From: Adiantum capillus-veneris
Taxonomy: Eukaryota > Streptophyta > Polypodiopsida > Polypodiales > Pteridaceae
Assembly: GCA_014529385.2 (NCBI GenBank)
Contig: CM043942.1
Span: forward strand, 64,657,184-64,721,183
DNA: 64,000 bases
Direction of reading: 5' to 3'
A program made the translations under genes and the position numbers. Positions 34,701 to 46,089 of this stretch are shown piece after piece. The notes under the pieces were generated by a model. The model saw only the letters and a list, made by a program, of their open reading frames with translations, searched no databases and was not told where the DNA came from. Each line of letters begins with the position of its first letter. The stretch's first letter is position 1.

Positions 34701-36881
34701 CACCTCAGACAACAGTGCATTTTGTTGCACAACTCCTAATCTTCTTAGTTTTTGTACTACTGGCTTGCTCCCTTCTTTTAGATGGATATGATGCTTCACT
34801 GCAGTGACACCTGTAATGTGAGTGTAATCAGAAATAAACAATGATGCATGCTTCTTGAGAACATTTACATAACCCTCCTTTTCTTCTTCCTTTATATCCT
34901 TGGATAACATCTCCTCTAGGCTGGCATCCCACACATTCTCCATTTGGATCCTTGGGTTGCCTTCTGATGAGGTAGTTTCCTTTATGGTGACGCCCATGAC
35001 TTCGAGAGTGCTATCACTCTCTTCACTTGAACTCTCTTCCTCGTACATAGATGAGGAGCATCCACTTGAGCTCCACTCATCAGCTGACGTCTCTAGTTCA
35101 AGGTTCTCTTGTCGCCCATTCTTTAGGTTATAAACCACCTTCCGACTATGGCCACCCATGCGAGGCCTCAACTCCAAGTCTCCTGTTGCCCAATCTTGCC
35201 TATCTCCTATACCCATGAGCCAAGGTCGTCCTAAAATAAGGGGGTATCCTTCTCCCTTTACTGGCATCACATAAGCATCAACCTCTGTAGTGATTCCAAA
35301 AACAGAAACTCTCAAAGCTTTCACTACACCCACACAAGTGACAGAGACATTATTGGCCATTTTTGCCCTAAAGTTTGATGATTCCATTACCTCTAAACCC
35401 AATTGATGCATTAGCTTTTCTGTCATGACACAAACCTCTGCTCCACTGTCAATGTAAGTTTTTGGAATCCGTTGTCCCTTGATTTGAGCCTCCACCAAAG
35501 GCACTATATCCTTGAGACCATATGCTTTGATTACACTTACTAGCTTACTTCGCTTTGCCCTCGTGCTCACCATTTTTGACCATTGTCGTCGAAGCTTTGG
35601 GGAGATATGAAGTAGTTGTGGCCAAGTAATCTTTGGTCCTTGAGAACTCACATCAGCTGTCAAGTCATAAGGTTGTGTCCGAGATCCCATAGGGAAATCA
35701 GAGATGTCAATTTGAGACCTAGTACGGGTCTTTCTCTTCTTGGCTTCATCTTTAGCTGCCCGAGATGTACCTGCTTCATTGCTTGCATCCTTGCTTGTTT
35801 CTTTACCTACTTCTTCTTGGACACGCACACGTTTGATAGGCATTGTAGCCACTTCATCTATCTTCATCTTCCCTTTAGCTATTTCTTCCTGGTTGCTTCT
35901 GCCCTTGAGGACCTCCTCCATCCTTATGATGCTCACATTTGGTTGAGTAGCAAGGGCTTGAGCTTGAGCACGAGGTGGATGCAAAATTTGAGGTTGCGGT
36001 TGCTCTTGTGCTTGAGCTCTAGCATGGGGTGGACTTACTTGTTGTCGAGGACCTCTGACAGGGTAGTCATATCTTCTGGGATGAGGGCAATTATACATGC
36101 CGTGGCCAATTTCCCCACAATTGTAACACAACATTTCCCTTGCTTGACGTCGCATTGGTGGCCGATTCCCACCATTTCCCTCAATAGGCCTTCTTGCACC
36201 CTGCGCAAGATTTACTCTCAACCCCTCTAGCTGGTTTATGAGATTGTTTATTTGTTGGAGCATATCTTCTTGTTGACCTCTATTGAGGTCTGGTGCATTA
36301 GGCACATTTGGAGGTATGTGAGAAGCTTCCATAGTTGTGATATTGCCTCCCAAAGCTAGCTGGCCAGCTTGGGCTTGATAGAGAATCTTTCTATTCTTTT
36401 CCCTAGCAATTCTTAAGGCATCTTCAAAAGCATTTGGAAATTTTCTCTTTACCTTCTCCCTTAGTAAGGGGTACAAACCTGAGATAAATCGATCCTTTTG
36501 GAGGCAATTGGGAGCTCGCTCACCAGGGTTTAGTGAGTCTGACCATTGGCCCCAAAGTTTCAAAAAACCTTCCTCATAGGTTGCATAACCATGAGGGTCA
36601 ACTTGATGAAGGGACAGAAGCCGTTGCCATAGTTCTTCTGCCGAATTGGCTCGTTGAAATCTTCGTAGGAAAGCCACCTTCAATCCCTCCCAATCAATTC
36701 TTTGGGTTGGATCTAGAGCCTGGAACCATACCCTAGCTTCTTCTTTGAGCACCAAAGAAAAAGCTCTCAATTTCAATGCTTCGTCATCCCTCCCAGAGAC
36801 AAGGAAAGCCATCTCCAAGTTATCCAAAAAATCCCCAGCATTTTCTCCACTACGCCCAAAAAAATTTGGGAAAGCCATCAT
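31722..36881 (-). CDS. Element X gag-pol polyprotein, full-length open frame
   Basis: One frame of 1,719 codons from ATG 36881 (MMAFPNFFGRSG); the frame is open slightly upstream but without ATG. Gag capsid spans about residues 2-180, and a CCHC knuckle (CYNCGEIGHGMYNC) lies at 252-265. Protease has YIDSGAEVCVMTE (catalytic Asp 478). Reverse transcriptase is at ~735-890 with WRVCVDYKPLN and the active site FIDD at 860-863. The gypsy RNase H (~1000-1110) reads FFVNPSVGEEAIG where an Asp is usual. The second, archaeal-like RNase H keeps D1154, E1193, D1219 and D1269. Integrase has H1361, H1368, C1396 and C1399, then D1430, D1490 and E1526 with 35-residue spacing, and a C-terminal domain without chromodomain. 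All domains needed for copying are present, so it may be autonomous. The two RNases H place it in the Tat lineage. Confidence 0.92.
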   Translation of the reverse strand: MMAFPNFFGRSGENAGDFLDNLEMAFLVSGRDDEALKLRAFSLVLKEEARVWFQALDPTQRIDWEGLKVAFLRRFQRANSAEELWQRLLSLHQVDPHGYATYEEGFLKLWGQWSDSLNPGERAPNCLQKDRFISGLYPLLREKVKRKFPNAFEDALRIAREKNRKILYQAQAGQLALGGNITTMEASHIPPNVPNAPDLNRGQQEDMLQQINNLINQLEGLRVNLAQGARRPIEGNGGNRPPMRRQAREMLCYNCGEIGHGMYNCPHPRRYDYPVRGPRQQVSPPHARAQAQEQPQPQILHPPRAQAQALATQPNVSIIRMEEVLKGRSNQEEIAKGKMKIDEVATMPIKRVRVQEEVGKETSKDASNEAGTSRAAKDEAKKRKTRTRSQIDISDFPMGSRTQPYDLTADVSSQGPKITWPQLLHISPKLRRQWSKMVSTRAKRSKLVSVIKAYGLKDIVPLVEAQIKGQRIPKTYIDSGAEVCVMTEKLMHQLGLEVMESSNFRAKMANNVSVTCVGVVKALRVSVFGITTEVDAYVMPVKGEGYPLILGRPWLMGIGDRQDWATGDLELRPRMGGHSRKVVYNLKNGRQENLELETSADEWSSSGCSSSMYEEESSSEESDSTLEVMGVTIKETTSSEGNPRIQMENVWDASLEEMLSKDIKEEEKEGYVNVLKKHASLFISDYTHITGVTAVKHHIHLKEGSKPVVQKLRRLGVVQQNALLSEVKRLLEAGFIYPVEDSEWVSPVVVRPKKNGKWRVCVDYKPLNAATKRDHFPLPFQDEILNEVAGHERYTVCDGYSGYFQIRIAEEDQKKTTFITPWGCFAFRVMPFGLTNSPATFQRFMNMVFQPYFGKSIRVFIDDFCIYSSKSMHLGKIDEGFTRLAKLGGQLNKDKCHIGESKVTLLGHVVSIDGIEVDPEKIETLLNLPSPTSIKQLISFLQKLRYLSRFIHLLSQVIFPLQQLTRQETLVWSEESEGHFREIKKMLGSLPIILQPCWEETFFVNPSVGEEAIGAALLQKDPKTSFMRPVYFASRLMENTEKAYTLMEQLVLALMFAVTKFRPYLLPKRFVIITVEDMFPYALQHMEISDKIAKWVVRPQEFDYTIQVERTTRACLADILTNKCYEKVFHLKRKELPPPPAPEALVNAYSLYYDGAYKRTKDKAAVGIVVLSPLGERIHGEGITLEDVHSNNEAEYHALIHGLCWCLDNSIKRLNAFGDSMLLVRQMQGTWACKNARLSTKMREAKALMWRFREAQVHHVPRDQNKDADHLASSKLNESIVGAVAIKLPLQQGKEDLEDIMHILEQGEAPKHLNAGERRWLARKATRYRIVNDDLYCLGKDGVLRRVPLKSEIKEILKACHDDICGGHFAHDVTSRKVLQAGFTWPSLHRDVKYWCQTCDECQKAGPRRLIAEPQNPIKVYGPFEKWGIDAIGPLPRTQSGKDYIIMGVDYMTRWAEAMPTNRITAKDVSQFIFDHICCRFGTPLEILSDRGTGFRADLVGELMKKLNIQHQHSTPYYPQCNGLVEKVNGIICKILTKQVHAKRQDWDKHLNGALWAYRTSFKTTLGYTPFHLVYGKEALLPIEVKLTSLRILGSQVGSQKEKVHQRIMDLERLQLDREEAINHYSQEAEKRREKFNKKLASKDIKKGSLVLRYDNRFDTRNDGKFLFRWEGPFLVTKKFKNGSYRLQDIDGKVHKTRTNGWRLKPYHIRIRSAQDQRK

Positions 36882-36901
36882 AAAAGTGGGTTGCCTTCCT
36901 C

Positions 36902-37114
36902 TCAATACAGCACAAAGATGAAAACGTCTAGGCCCAAATCATATCTTATTAAGGGTAGAATAAATGGATTGATAGATGCATTAATCTCAGCTAGACGACG
37001 AGGGCCTAGTAAAACCCTTATGATGTTTTGGAACCTAAGCTTTGTGCTAGCTATTATATGCACAGTTTGTCTAGCAAGAGGTTGGAAAGGTCCATATAAA
37101 TCCCTATGATTCAT
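36902..37114 (-). CDS. 70-codon leader ORF next to gag
   Basis: Begins MNHRDLYGPF and ends just before the gag frame opens. The C-terminal half is hydrophobic (FILPLIRYDLGLDVFIFVLY) and resembles that of the neighbouring 69-codon ORF (IIFPILEYNVSFDVHIFILL), so the pair arose by duplication. No known function; coding status is uncertain. Confidence 0.35.
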   Translation of the reverse strand: MNHRDLYGPFQPLARQTVHIIASTKLRFQNIIRVLLGPRRLAEINASINPFILPLIRYDLGLDVFIFVLY

Positions 37115-37123
37115 GGAGTATGC

Positions 37124-37333
37124 TTAAAGCAAGATGAAGATGTGAACATCAAAAGATACATTATACTCCAAAATAGGAAATATTATAGGGTCAGGGGACA
37201 GCAATATCTCTCTCAACCTCTCAACTCCAAAATAGAAGACCAATCTTTGTTGGAAAAAAATCTTTCTATCAATGCGCACATTCACCCTAATATTCTGAAC
37301 TGATTGAAAGTTGTAGAAAATGGGATTATTCAT
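37124..37333 (-). CDS. 69-codon leader ORF, paralogue of its neighbour
   Basis: Begins MNNPIFYNFQSV. It shares with the ORF at 36902-37114 the pattern G-RL-EI, then P-I-P-I-Y and DV-IF-L. Also present in the second internal copy (29616-29407). It could be a small membrane peptide or a by-product of a duplicated structured leader. Confidence 0.35.
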   Translation of the reverse strand: MNNPIFYNFQSVQNIRVNVRIDRKIFFQQRLVFYFGVERLREILLSPDPIIFPILEYNVSFDVHIFILL

Positions 37334-37366
37334 TGGTGCATTAATTACAAACTTCCATGAAGCACT

Positions 37367-37870
37367 TCATTGAAGTTGAGCTCTCTTGGATCCCACCATT
37401 TGAGAGATGCAAAGAATTTGCTCACCAGTGATTAGCCTAGCTTTGGTGTGACCATCTTCAGCTTTGTAGAGTTCATAGGGTTCGATGGCTACCCTCTCAA
37501 CCACCTTGAGCCTTCTTGCTAGTAGTAGTTGGAGTGCATCACCATATGTAGCCTCTTGCCAATACCGCACCCCATTGATGTGTAGCTCCCCCTCCAAAAA
37601 CTTGTTAATTCCTGAGTTTGAGAGTGCTTTCACCACCTGAAGTCGAGGCTTCAAAGGAAGTGTCTTCACACTAGCCACAAAGCACTCAACACAATTTTTT
37701 GACCTAGCGACTTGATGACTACAAGATTTTCCTTGAAGCAAAGAAGGGTGTGTGTAGTTAACTCTCTTTACCCACATACGTGCCGTTTGTCGATAAAGAC
37801 GCTTCTTTTCTCGAGCTTCTTGGGGAGACCATAGTGGAAGTCTCGGAGAATTTGATGGATCTTCCTTCAT
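37367..37870 (-). CDS. 167-codon ORF between primer site and gag of element X
   Basis: Starts with ATG 29 bp after the primer site (MKEDPSNSPRLPLWSPQEAR). It is basic at the N-terminus (EKKRLYRQTARMWVKRV) and holds four Cys, including C-VEC in its first half. I recognise no domain. Ogre elements, also of the Tat lineage, carry an extra ORF upstream of gag, so its position has precedent. Being first after the leader, it would be the first translated frame of the genomic RNA. Confidence 0.55.
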   Translation of the reverse strand: MKEDPSNSPRLPLWSPQEAREKKRLYRQTARMWVKRVNYTHPSLLQGKSCSHQVARSKNCVECFVASVKTLPLKPRLQVVKALSNSGINKFLEGELHINGVRYWQEATYGDALQLLLARRLKVVERVAIEPYELYKAEDGHTKARLITGEQILCISQMVGSKRAQLQ

Positions 37871-37898
37871 AGGATTGATAGAGCGCTGCTTGAGAACT

Positions 37899-37915
37899 CC
37901 TCAGCGGGGGCACCA
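37899..37915 (-). promoter_or_regulatory. Primer binding site of element X
   Basis: Minus strand TGGTGCCCCCGCTGAGGAG, five bases after the LTR end. The copy beside the 3' LTR (30198-30183) reads TGGTGCCCCCACTGAGGAG, identical over 19 bases with W. Confidence 0.8.
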
Positions 37916-37920
37916 ATTTA

Positions 37921-38035
37921 TGACGAAGGAAATTTGGAATGGCGGCCTCTACACCAAAACAAACTCCATTGCGCCACAAGGGAAATGAGATGAGGGCACC
38001 ACCTAGTCTTGGAAGCGTGGACTAGGACCGCTACA

Positions 38036-38121
<86 letters not shown>

Positions 38122-39402
38122 ACTATGAATAAAGCATTAACCGTAGTGTGTGTACAAGGAATGGATGACTTCAAACACTCCCAACACAAATAGCATATAG
38201 ATTACCAAACAATCACTCAAGGATTAGCCAAGATCACATCAAGCATTCTCACACACATATAAAACATTTCTCTTAATTAACATAAGTAAGAGGAGGAGAG
38301 GTTACTAGCATGAAACAATTTGCACTCTAGGATGTGCAAGAATAGAGTGAATGAATGAGCTTATGGGCTCATGGTGAGTGATACAAAGGCTCAATGGGGC
38401 TGAGGGAGGCTTGAAATTACAAAGGGGAAGGACTCTTTATATAGGAAAGAGAGTGATTAGGAGTGAGGTTAAGATCCAAGTGTAATTTGTACAAATGAAG
38501 CTTGATTAGGGACATTCAACCAATGAAGAAGCTCCTTCCAAGTGATTTGTTGACCAATTAGCTCCATCTCACTTGTGTTGTCTTCACTCCTTCCTCCATA
38601 GCTTGAGTCCAAGAGCTTCCTTATTTTAAAATGTAAAGAATCTACATAAAATCAATACATATCTAGTAATAATAGGAAGGGGTTGAATGAGAACTTATGA
38701 ATTACAACAAGATTAAGCATGACTTGAGAGGTGATTAGAAGAGGAACTTTGATGGGTTTTTGAGCTTGAGAGAGAGAAGGAAGGAGAGGAGGGTGAGAAG
38801 ACTAATGGCTGATTTTAGAGAAGGTCTCAATGTGGAAAAGGAAGGGTGTGTGTGTGTAAAGGTAGAGGGGGTGGTCTCCACCACAGTTGAAAAAACTGGC
38901 GTCCACCATTTTGGCCATATCGCCTAGACCGTAGATGCAAAAATTATAAAAAAAATATGGCCAAAATCTCCAGCTCATCAGCTACAACTTTGATGAGGAC
39001 AACTTTTCTTGGATCGGCGTGGAAGTATGTTTTAAAAATTCAGCAAAATCATGTGTATGGTTTCTTCCTTTACCAAGTCTTCCACTTGGGTCCCATTTGT
39101 TTGAATCATCATATGGCTCCAAAGCCATGATGATATGAGCCACTCATGACCCTTGAATCATGGGTGCATAGCTCCACAACCACATCATATCTTTTCTTTT
39201 CACATTTACATATTTTCCCTTCCCTTTACCACTAGGTTCTCCCTCTACCTTTCACCTCCGGTGAACTAGTCAAGGAAAAATCATTTTTTTTAAAAATTTT
39301 TTCCCAAGAGGTTGTTCTCACTCTTTCTTTTATTGTAAACCTCTAGAAGCAAGGAAAACCAACAAAATATGATAAACAAAAATTTGTGATAGGCTCGGAT
39401 CA
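37921..39402 (-). repeat. 5' LTR of element X
   Basis: 1,482 bp, TGATCC to CGTCA on the minus strand, about 99% identical to the 3' LTR. TATA box TATATAAAGAG at 38444-38434; AG microsatellite at 38040-38119. Confidence 0.9.
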
Positions 39403-41132
<1,730 letters not shown>

Positions 41133-41173
41133 TTAGCCCTCTCCCTAAGGTTAGGGGCATTCATGCCTCTAAC
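41133..41173 (-). promoter_or_regulatory. PPT-proximal hairpin and polypurine tract of element Y
   Basis: Sense strand GTTAGAGGCA pairs with TGCCCCTAAC (one mismatch) around TGAA (41173-41150). The loop contains an in-phase TGA that ends the acidic C-terminal tail of pol (DNNDQIDELEA). The purine tract TTAGGGAGAGGG follows. Confidence 0.75.
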
Positions 41174-44100
41174 TCATCTATTTGATCATTGTTGTCAGAG
41201 GTGGAGGTTGATGGTGTATCCTCATCAGGAATGTCGATAGGTGGAGCCTGATCAAATCAAAGAAAATAAGATTTGAGGTGCCAACCATTTACCTTGGTTT
41301 TATGAAGTTTGCCATCAGCTTCCATAAGCTGGTAACTTCCATTGGCATACTTTTTCCTGATGAGATGAAAGGGCCTTCCCATCGGAGTAGGAGTTTATTA
41401 TCTTTGCCTGTGTCGAAGTGATTGTCGTTGCGGAGCACCAACATTCGTTTGTTTAATTCTTTTTGCCGAAGATGCTGGTTAAAGATAAGACGTATGTTCT
41501 CTACTTGTGTTGCATAATAATTTATTGCTTCTTCTCTATCCAGCTGTAGTCTTTCCAAGTCGACGATGTGATCTCTGAAATGCATGTTGGGCCGTTGAAG
41601 TTGGCTTGCCATTACTGTGAGACTTTGTAGTTGCACTTCAATGGGCAAGATTGCTTCCTCACCAAATACCAAATGATATGGTGTGAATCCCAAGGACGTA
41701 CAGAATGAGTTTATGTTGGCCCACAAAGATGGTAGTAGGTACTTATCGCAGTCTCCGGGATGATTGTTTACCTGCTTGGTAAGAATTTTAGAAACCATTC
41801 CATTCACCTTTTCAACTAGGCCATTACATTGAGGGTAATATGGTGAAGAGTGCATCCTTGTAATGCCAAGTTTTTGCATTAGTTCTCCTACCAAGTCTGA
41901 CCTGAAACCTGGCCCTCTATCAGAGATGATCTCTAATGGTGTGCCAAACCTACATCATACGTTCTCGTAGATAAACATAGCTACCTCCACCGTTGTGATT
42001 CTAGTAGTGGCTGTAGCTTCCGCCCATCTAGTCATATAGTCAACTCCCATGATGATGTAAAATTTCCCTTAGTTGGCCCTAGGTAGTGATCCTATGGCAT
42101 CGATGGCCCACTTTTCAAACAATCCATATGAAAGGATAGGTGTTTGAGGTTCAGGCATTAGTGACCTAGTGCCGGCCTTTTGACACAACTTACACGTCTT
42201 GCACCAGTGGTGTACATCTCCGTTGAAGCTAGGCCATACAAAGACATCTTGCAAGATTTTCCTACTTGTTATGTCTAGGGAAAAATGACCACCACAAACC
42301 CCGTCAGGACAACTAGCAATTACTCCCATGATTTCATTAGAGAGAGGCACCTTCCTAAGTATTTGGTCCTTACCCTTACAATACAAAACCATCATTGATG
42401 AGCCGATACTTTGTGGCCTTTCGTGTCATCCATTGCTTTGGTCCCTTTGTTAAATCCGATGGGCATTCCCATGTTTCCATAAAATGCATGATGTCAGGCA
42501 AGGCATCACTTCCTTGAAATAGAGGGAGATTTAGCTTTATAGCCCCAACCACCACTTCTTGTAGTCTTTCACTTGCTAGGTCATCTACTTCATGGTTTTG
42601 AGCCCTTGGGATATGGTATATCTGAACTTCTTCAAAACTACCCCACAAGGTTTTTACACCGCTTAAGAGAGTCCTCGAGCTAGGATTCTTGCATGTCCAT
42701 ACTCCATTTACTTGCCTTACCAAAAGTATAGCATCCCCAAATACATTAAGGAGTTTTACCCCTTGCGAGACACACCATTGTAAACCCTTGGTTAGTGCTA
42801 CATACTCAGCTTCATTGTTAGAATGTGAATCTAAAAATTTGCCAAGCGAAAATACCTTGATACCTTTGCCATCAAAGACCACTATGCTTGCAGCTACTTT
42901 GTCAAATGCTCGCTTGTAGGCTCCATCAAAGTATAGAGATTGTGCTCCTTCTACCATCGATGGTACTGGAAGTAATCGAATTTCTTCCCCTTTAGATTGA
43001 TTCTCCTCCCTCTCAAAGCATTGGTAGGTCATGAGTCCCCCCAAGCTTGCCCTTATCGTGCTTTGCACCTGTACCGTGTAGTCAAATTCTTGCAGACAAA
43101 CTAGCCATTTAGTAATCCTAGTAGACACATCCATGTGTTGTAAAACATAGGGAAACATTTCATCCGTGGTTAGAATCACAAAGTGCTTAGGTAGAAAATA
43201 TGACCTAAACTTTGTAGTTACAAATCTAAGAGCTAGGACTAGGTGCTCTAAAACTTGGACTCACAAAGGGGCCCTTTAAGGAGTTTGACTTTAACTCTCT
43301 CTACCAAAACGGGCACACGGATAAATTTTTGCAAACAAACTCCAAAGTTGGTGGAGGTTTGACAATTAGAATGTCCTCTTCAAGCTCTATCTACTGATAT
43401 ATATCACACCATAACATTCCTCATATTTTAGAAGATTCTTTTTTTGATTCACTTAGATTTCGACAGAGTTGTCACATCATAGGTGAATCAAAAAAAGAAT
43501 CTTCTAAAATATGAGGAATCTCATGTTGTGCTATATATCAGTAGATAGAGCTTGAAGAGGACATTCTAACTGTCAAACCTCCGCCAACTTTGGAGTTTGT
43601 TTGCAAAAATTTATCCATGCGCCCATTTTGGTAGAGAGAGGTAAAGTCAAACTCCTTAAAGGGCCCCTTTGTGAGTCCAAATTTTGCATAATGTGGGTGA
43701 AACCTTTCTCTGCTGATGTCATCATTCGACTAGAGAAGTAAATTGGCCTCATGAAAGATGTTTTTGTATCCTTTTGGAGTAGCATAACCCCCAATGAGTC
43801 ATCCCTCATACTTGAGGTGACATAGAATTTTTCATCCCACTTGGGTTGTGAGATAGTTAGTACGGTGGCTAAGACCTCCTTTACCTTGTTATAGTGATTT
43901 TCGCTTTCCTCCTCCCAGGTGAGAGTTGATTTTTGAGTGATCTGTTGCAGTGGTAGAACAAGTTGTGATAGTAGATGTATGCATCTACTCAAGTACCTCA
44001 CTGTTTGTAAAAAAAGGACCAGTTGACGTGTGGTTGTTGGTGATGGTAGGGCTATGAGTGCGGACACCTTACTTGGATCGGTGTTGATACCTTTTGCTTA

Positions 44101-45460
44101 AATTTCATGGCCTAATAGAATGACTTTACTCTCCCCAATGTGGCATTCGTCCACATTAAATTGCTCGCCTACGCTATGCAACCTGGCCACATTAAATTGC
44201 TCGCCTAGGCTCTGCAACCTGGCCAAACCCTCAGTTACTTTTTCCAAGTGTGAAATGCGAGAGCTATATATACAAAATCATCAATGAACACTCTTATGGA
44301 TGTTCCAAAGAACAGTTTAAGGACATATGTGACATATCTTTGGAATATGGCAGGTGCATTTGTGAGACCAAGTGGCATAACTCTGTATGCAAAACAACCC
44401 CATGGCGTGATGAAAGTTGTTTTTAGCTAATCTTCCAAGTCTATGCGTATTTGAAAATATCCAGAATAACCATCACACACAGTGTAGCATTCAAAACCTG
44501 CTACTTCATTGAAAATTTCATCCAAAAAAGGGAGGAAAGTGGTCTCTCTTTGTAGGTGCATTTAGTGGTTTGTAGTCAACACAGACCCTCCACTTACCAT
44601 TCTTTTAAGGTGTCACTACTACGGGTGACACCCACTCTGAGTTTTCTACAGGATAGATGAACCCTGCTTCCAGCAGCTTCCTTACCTCGGTCAGGAGTGC
44701 CTTTTCTTGTATGACCCCCAGTCATCATAGCTTTTGCACAACTGGTTTTACCCATTCCTTCAACTTAATATGATGTTCTACCACTGTGATACATGTGATT
44801 CTTTCATAGTTGTCAATGAATAGGTCACGATATCCTATCAACATTTTCAAAAAAATATCTTTCTCCTAAAGTGTTAATTCCATGGACAACATACCCTTCA
44901 ACCTACTTTCTCCTAGGCTAGGTGATTTGCTCTCCTTTTCATCGTGTTGACCTTCTGGTGACAGATCACCAGTTGTGTTTACCCTTTGTGAATCCTTTAT
45001 GATGATACCCATCACATCAATGGCACTGTCACTTTCAACATTGAATGTGGTCTCCTCAGAAGCAGAAGACTCACTAGTGGTTTCATCTACTGATGTTTCT
45101 AGAACCATTTGCTTCTGCTTGCCAGTCTTCATGTTGTAGTAGATTGTCTCCCCTTTCTTACCAATCATGCATAGAAGGCCACTACCCGAGTCTTGTTTCT
45201 CCTTCATGGACATCAACCATGGCCTTCCCAAGATTAATGGATAGCCCCTCCCCTTAGTAGGCATTACAAAAACATCTACTTCTACCTCAGTGTTGAAAGC
45301 TTTTATCTTCACAACACTTACCATACCTACACACTTTACTTTTCCGTTGTTTTCCATCTTTGTCTTGCATGGAGAAGGCCTGTTAACCTCGAGCCCCAAC
45401 TAAAGCATCATAGCTTCGCTCATCACACAAATTTGTGCACCTCCATCAATGTAGGTGTTT
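41174..45460 (-). pseudogene. Element Y protease-pol remnant
   Basis: Protease (TYIDGGAQICVM near 45440; VDVFVMPTKGRGYPLILGR follows), reverse transcriptase (44740-44250, WRVCVDYKPLN and FIDDF), gypsy RNase H (44067-43690 and 43249-43080), second RNase H (SLYFDGAYKRAFDK near 42940; NNEAEYVAL near 42810), integrase zinc finger (42340-42170) and core (41960-41700, ISDRGPGFR; NGLVEKVNG). The first Asp of the gypsy RNase H is lost here too (FYVTSSMRDD). Breaks include stops near 44720, 44600, 42070 and 41240 and the inserted MITE. Confidence 0.85.
43250..43686. mobile_element. Fold-back MITE (~437 bp) in Y RNase H
   Basis: Almost the whole element is two complementary arms of about 200 bp (43250-43452 and 43483-43686) around a ~30-nt loop. 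The ends read TTGGACTCACAAAGGGGCCC and its complement. It interrupts pol between codons matching LMEQLVLA of X. The target duplication is not clear. Its ends resemble those of the MITE at 50049. Confidence 0.85.
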
Positions 45461-46089
45461 CCAACCCTCTTTCCTTTTAATTATGTTTCCAATGTAGGTG
45501 TTTCCAACCCTCTTTTCTTTTATGTTGACGTCGACAATTGGAAGGATGTCATCCATGTTGCAACCCGAAATTGCTCCGGATACCTTTGCTTTGGAGCATC
45601 TTGTACTTACCATTTTGGACAATTTCCGCCTTACCTTTGGTGCGAGATATAGCAGCTATGGCCAAGTAATCTTTGGTCCTTGCTCTGCCACATCCAATGC
45701 TAGATCATAGGGCTTAGAAATTTCCCCTAACTCAAAGTGGGTGATGCCTAATTTCCATCATGGCTTGGATGACCTCTTGCTAGTATCTCCTTTCATGCTT
45801 CTCTCATCATCATATTGTGTATCTTTTTCCCTCCTAGCTCTTTTCACAGTCATGGCTTCAAATGGTTCTACAAAGGTTACCTTCTCCTTACCCTTGTTCC
45901 TCTCCTTTGCTCTGGGTGGATTCACTACTACGACTTTCCTTTATCTTCTAGCCTTATGATGTTTACAGGGCAACCAAGTGGTGGTGCAAGTGGAAGAGGT
46001 GGATTGGATGCTTGTGGTGGTGCCTGGGGTGGGCGTAGAATTTGTGTTGGTGGGGCTGGTTCTCAGGGTGGGGGTGTTATTTCTCTAGG

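Larger units (their letters stand above)
29053..39402 (-). mobile_element. Element X: nearly intact Tat-type Ty3/gypsy retrotransposon
   Basis: From high to low coordinate: 5' LTR 39402-37921, 5-bp gap, primer site, leader with three small ORFs, gag-pol 36881-31722 without a break, hairpin and polypurine tract, 3' LTR 31680-30204, then a partial repeat of the internal start. The two LTRs (1,482 and 1,477 bp) differ at only about 1% of sites, so the insertion is young. X lies inside the 3' LTR of Y: its upper flank (39403) continues sequence found intact at 47181 in the Y 5' LTR. Confidence 0.9.

Noticed and set aside
36902-39402. ORF 37979-37758 crossing primer site and LTR end of X
   Set aside because: It spans the LTR/primer junction in another frame from the 167-codon ORF and is best seen as its shadow.
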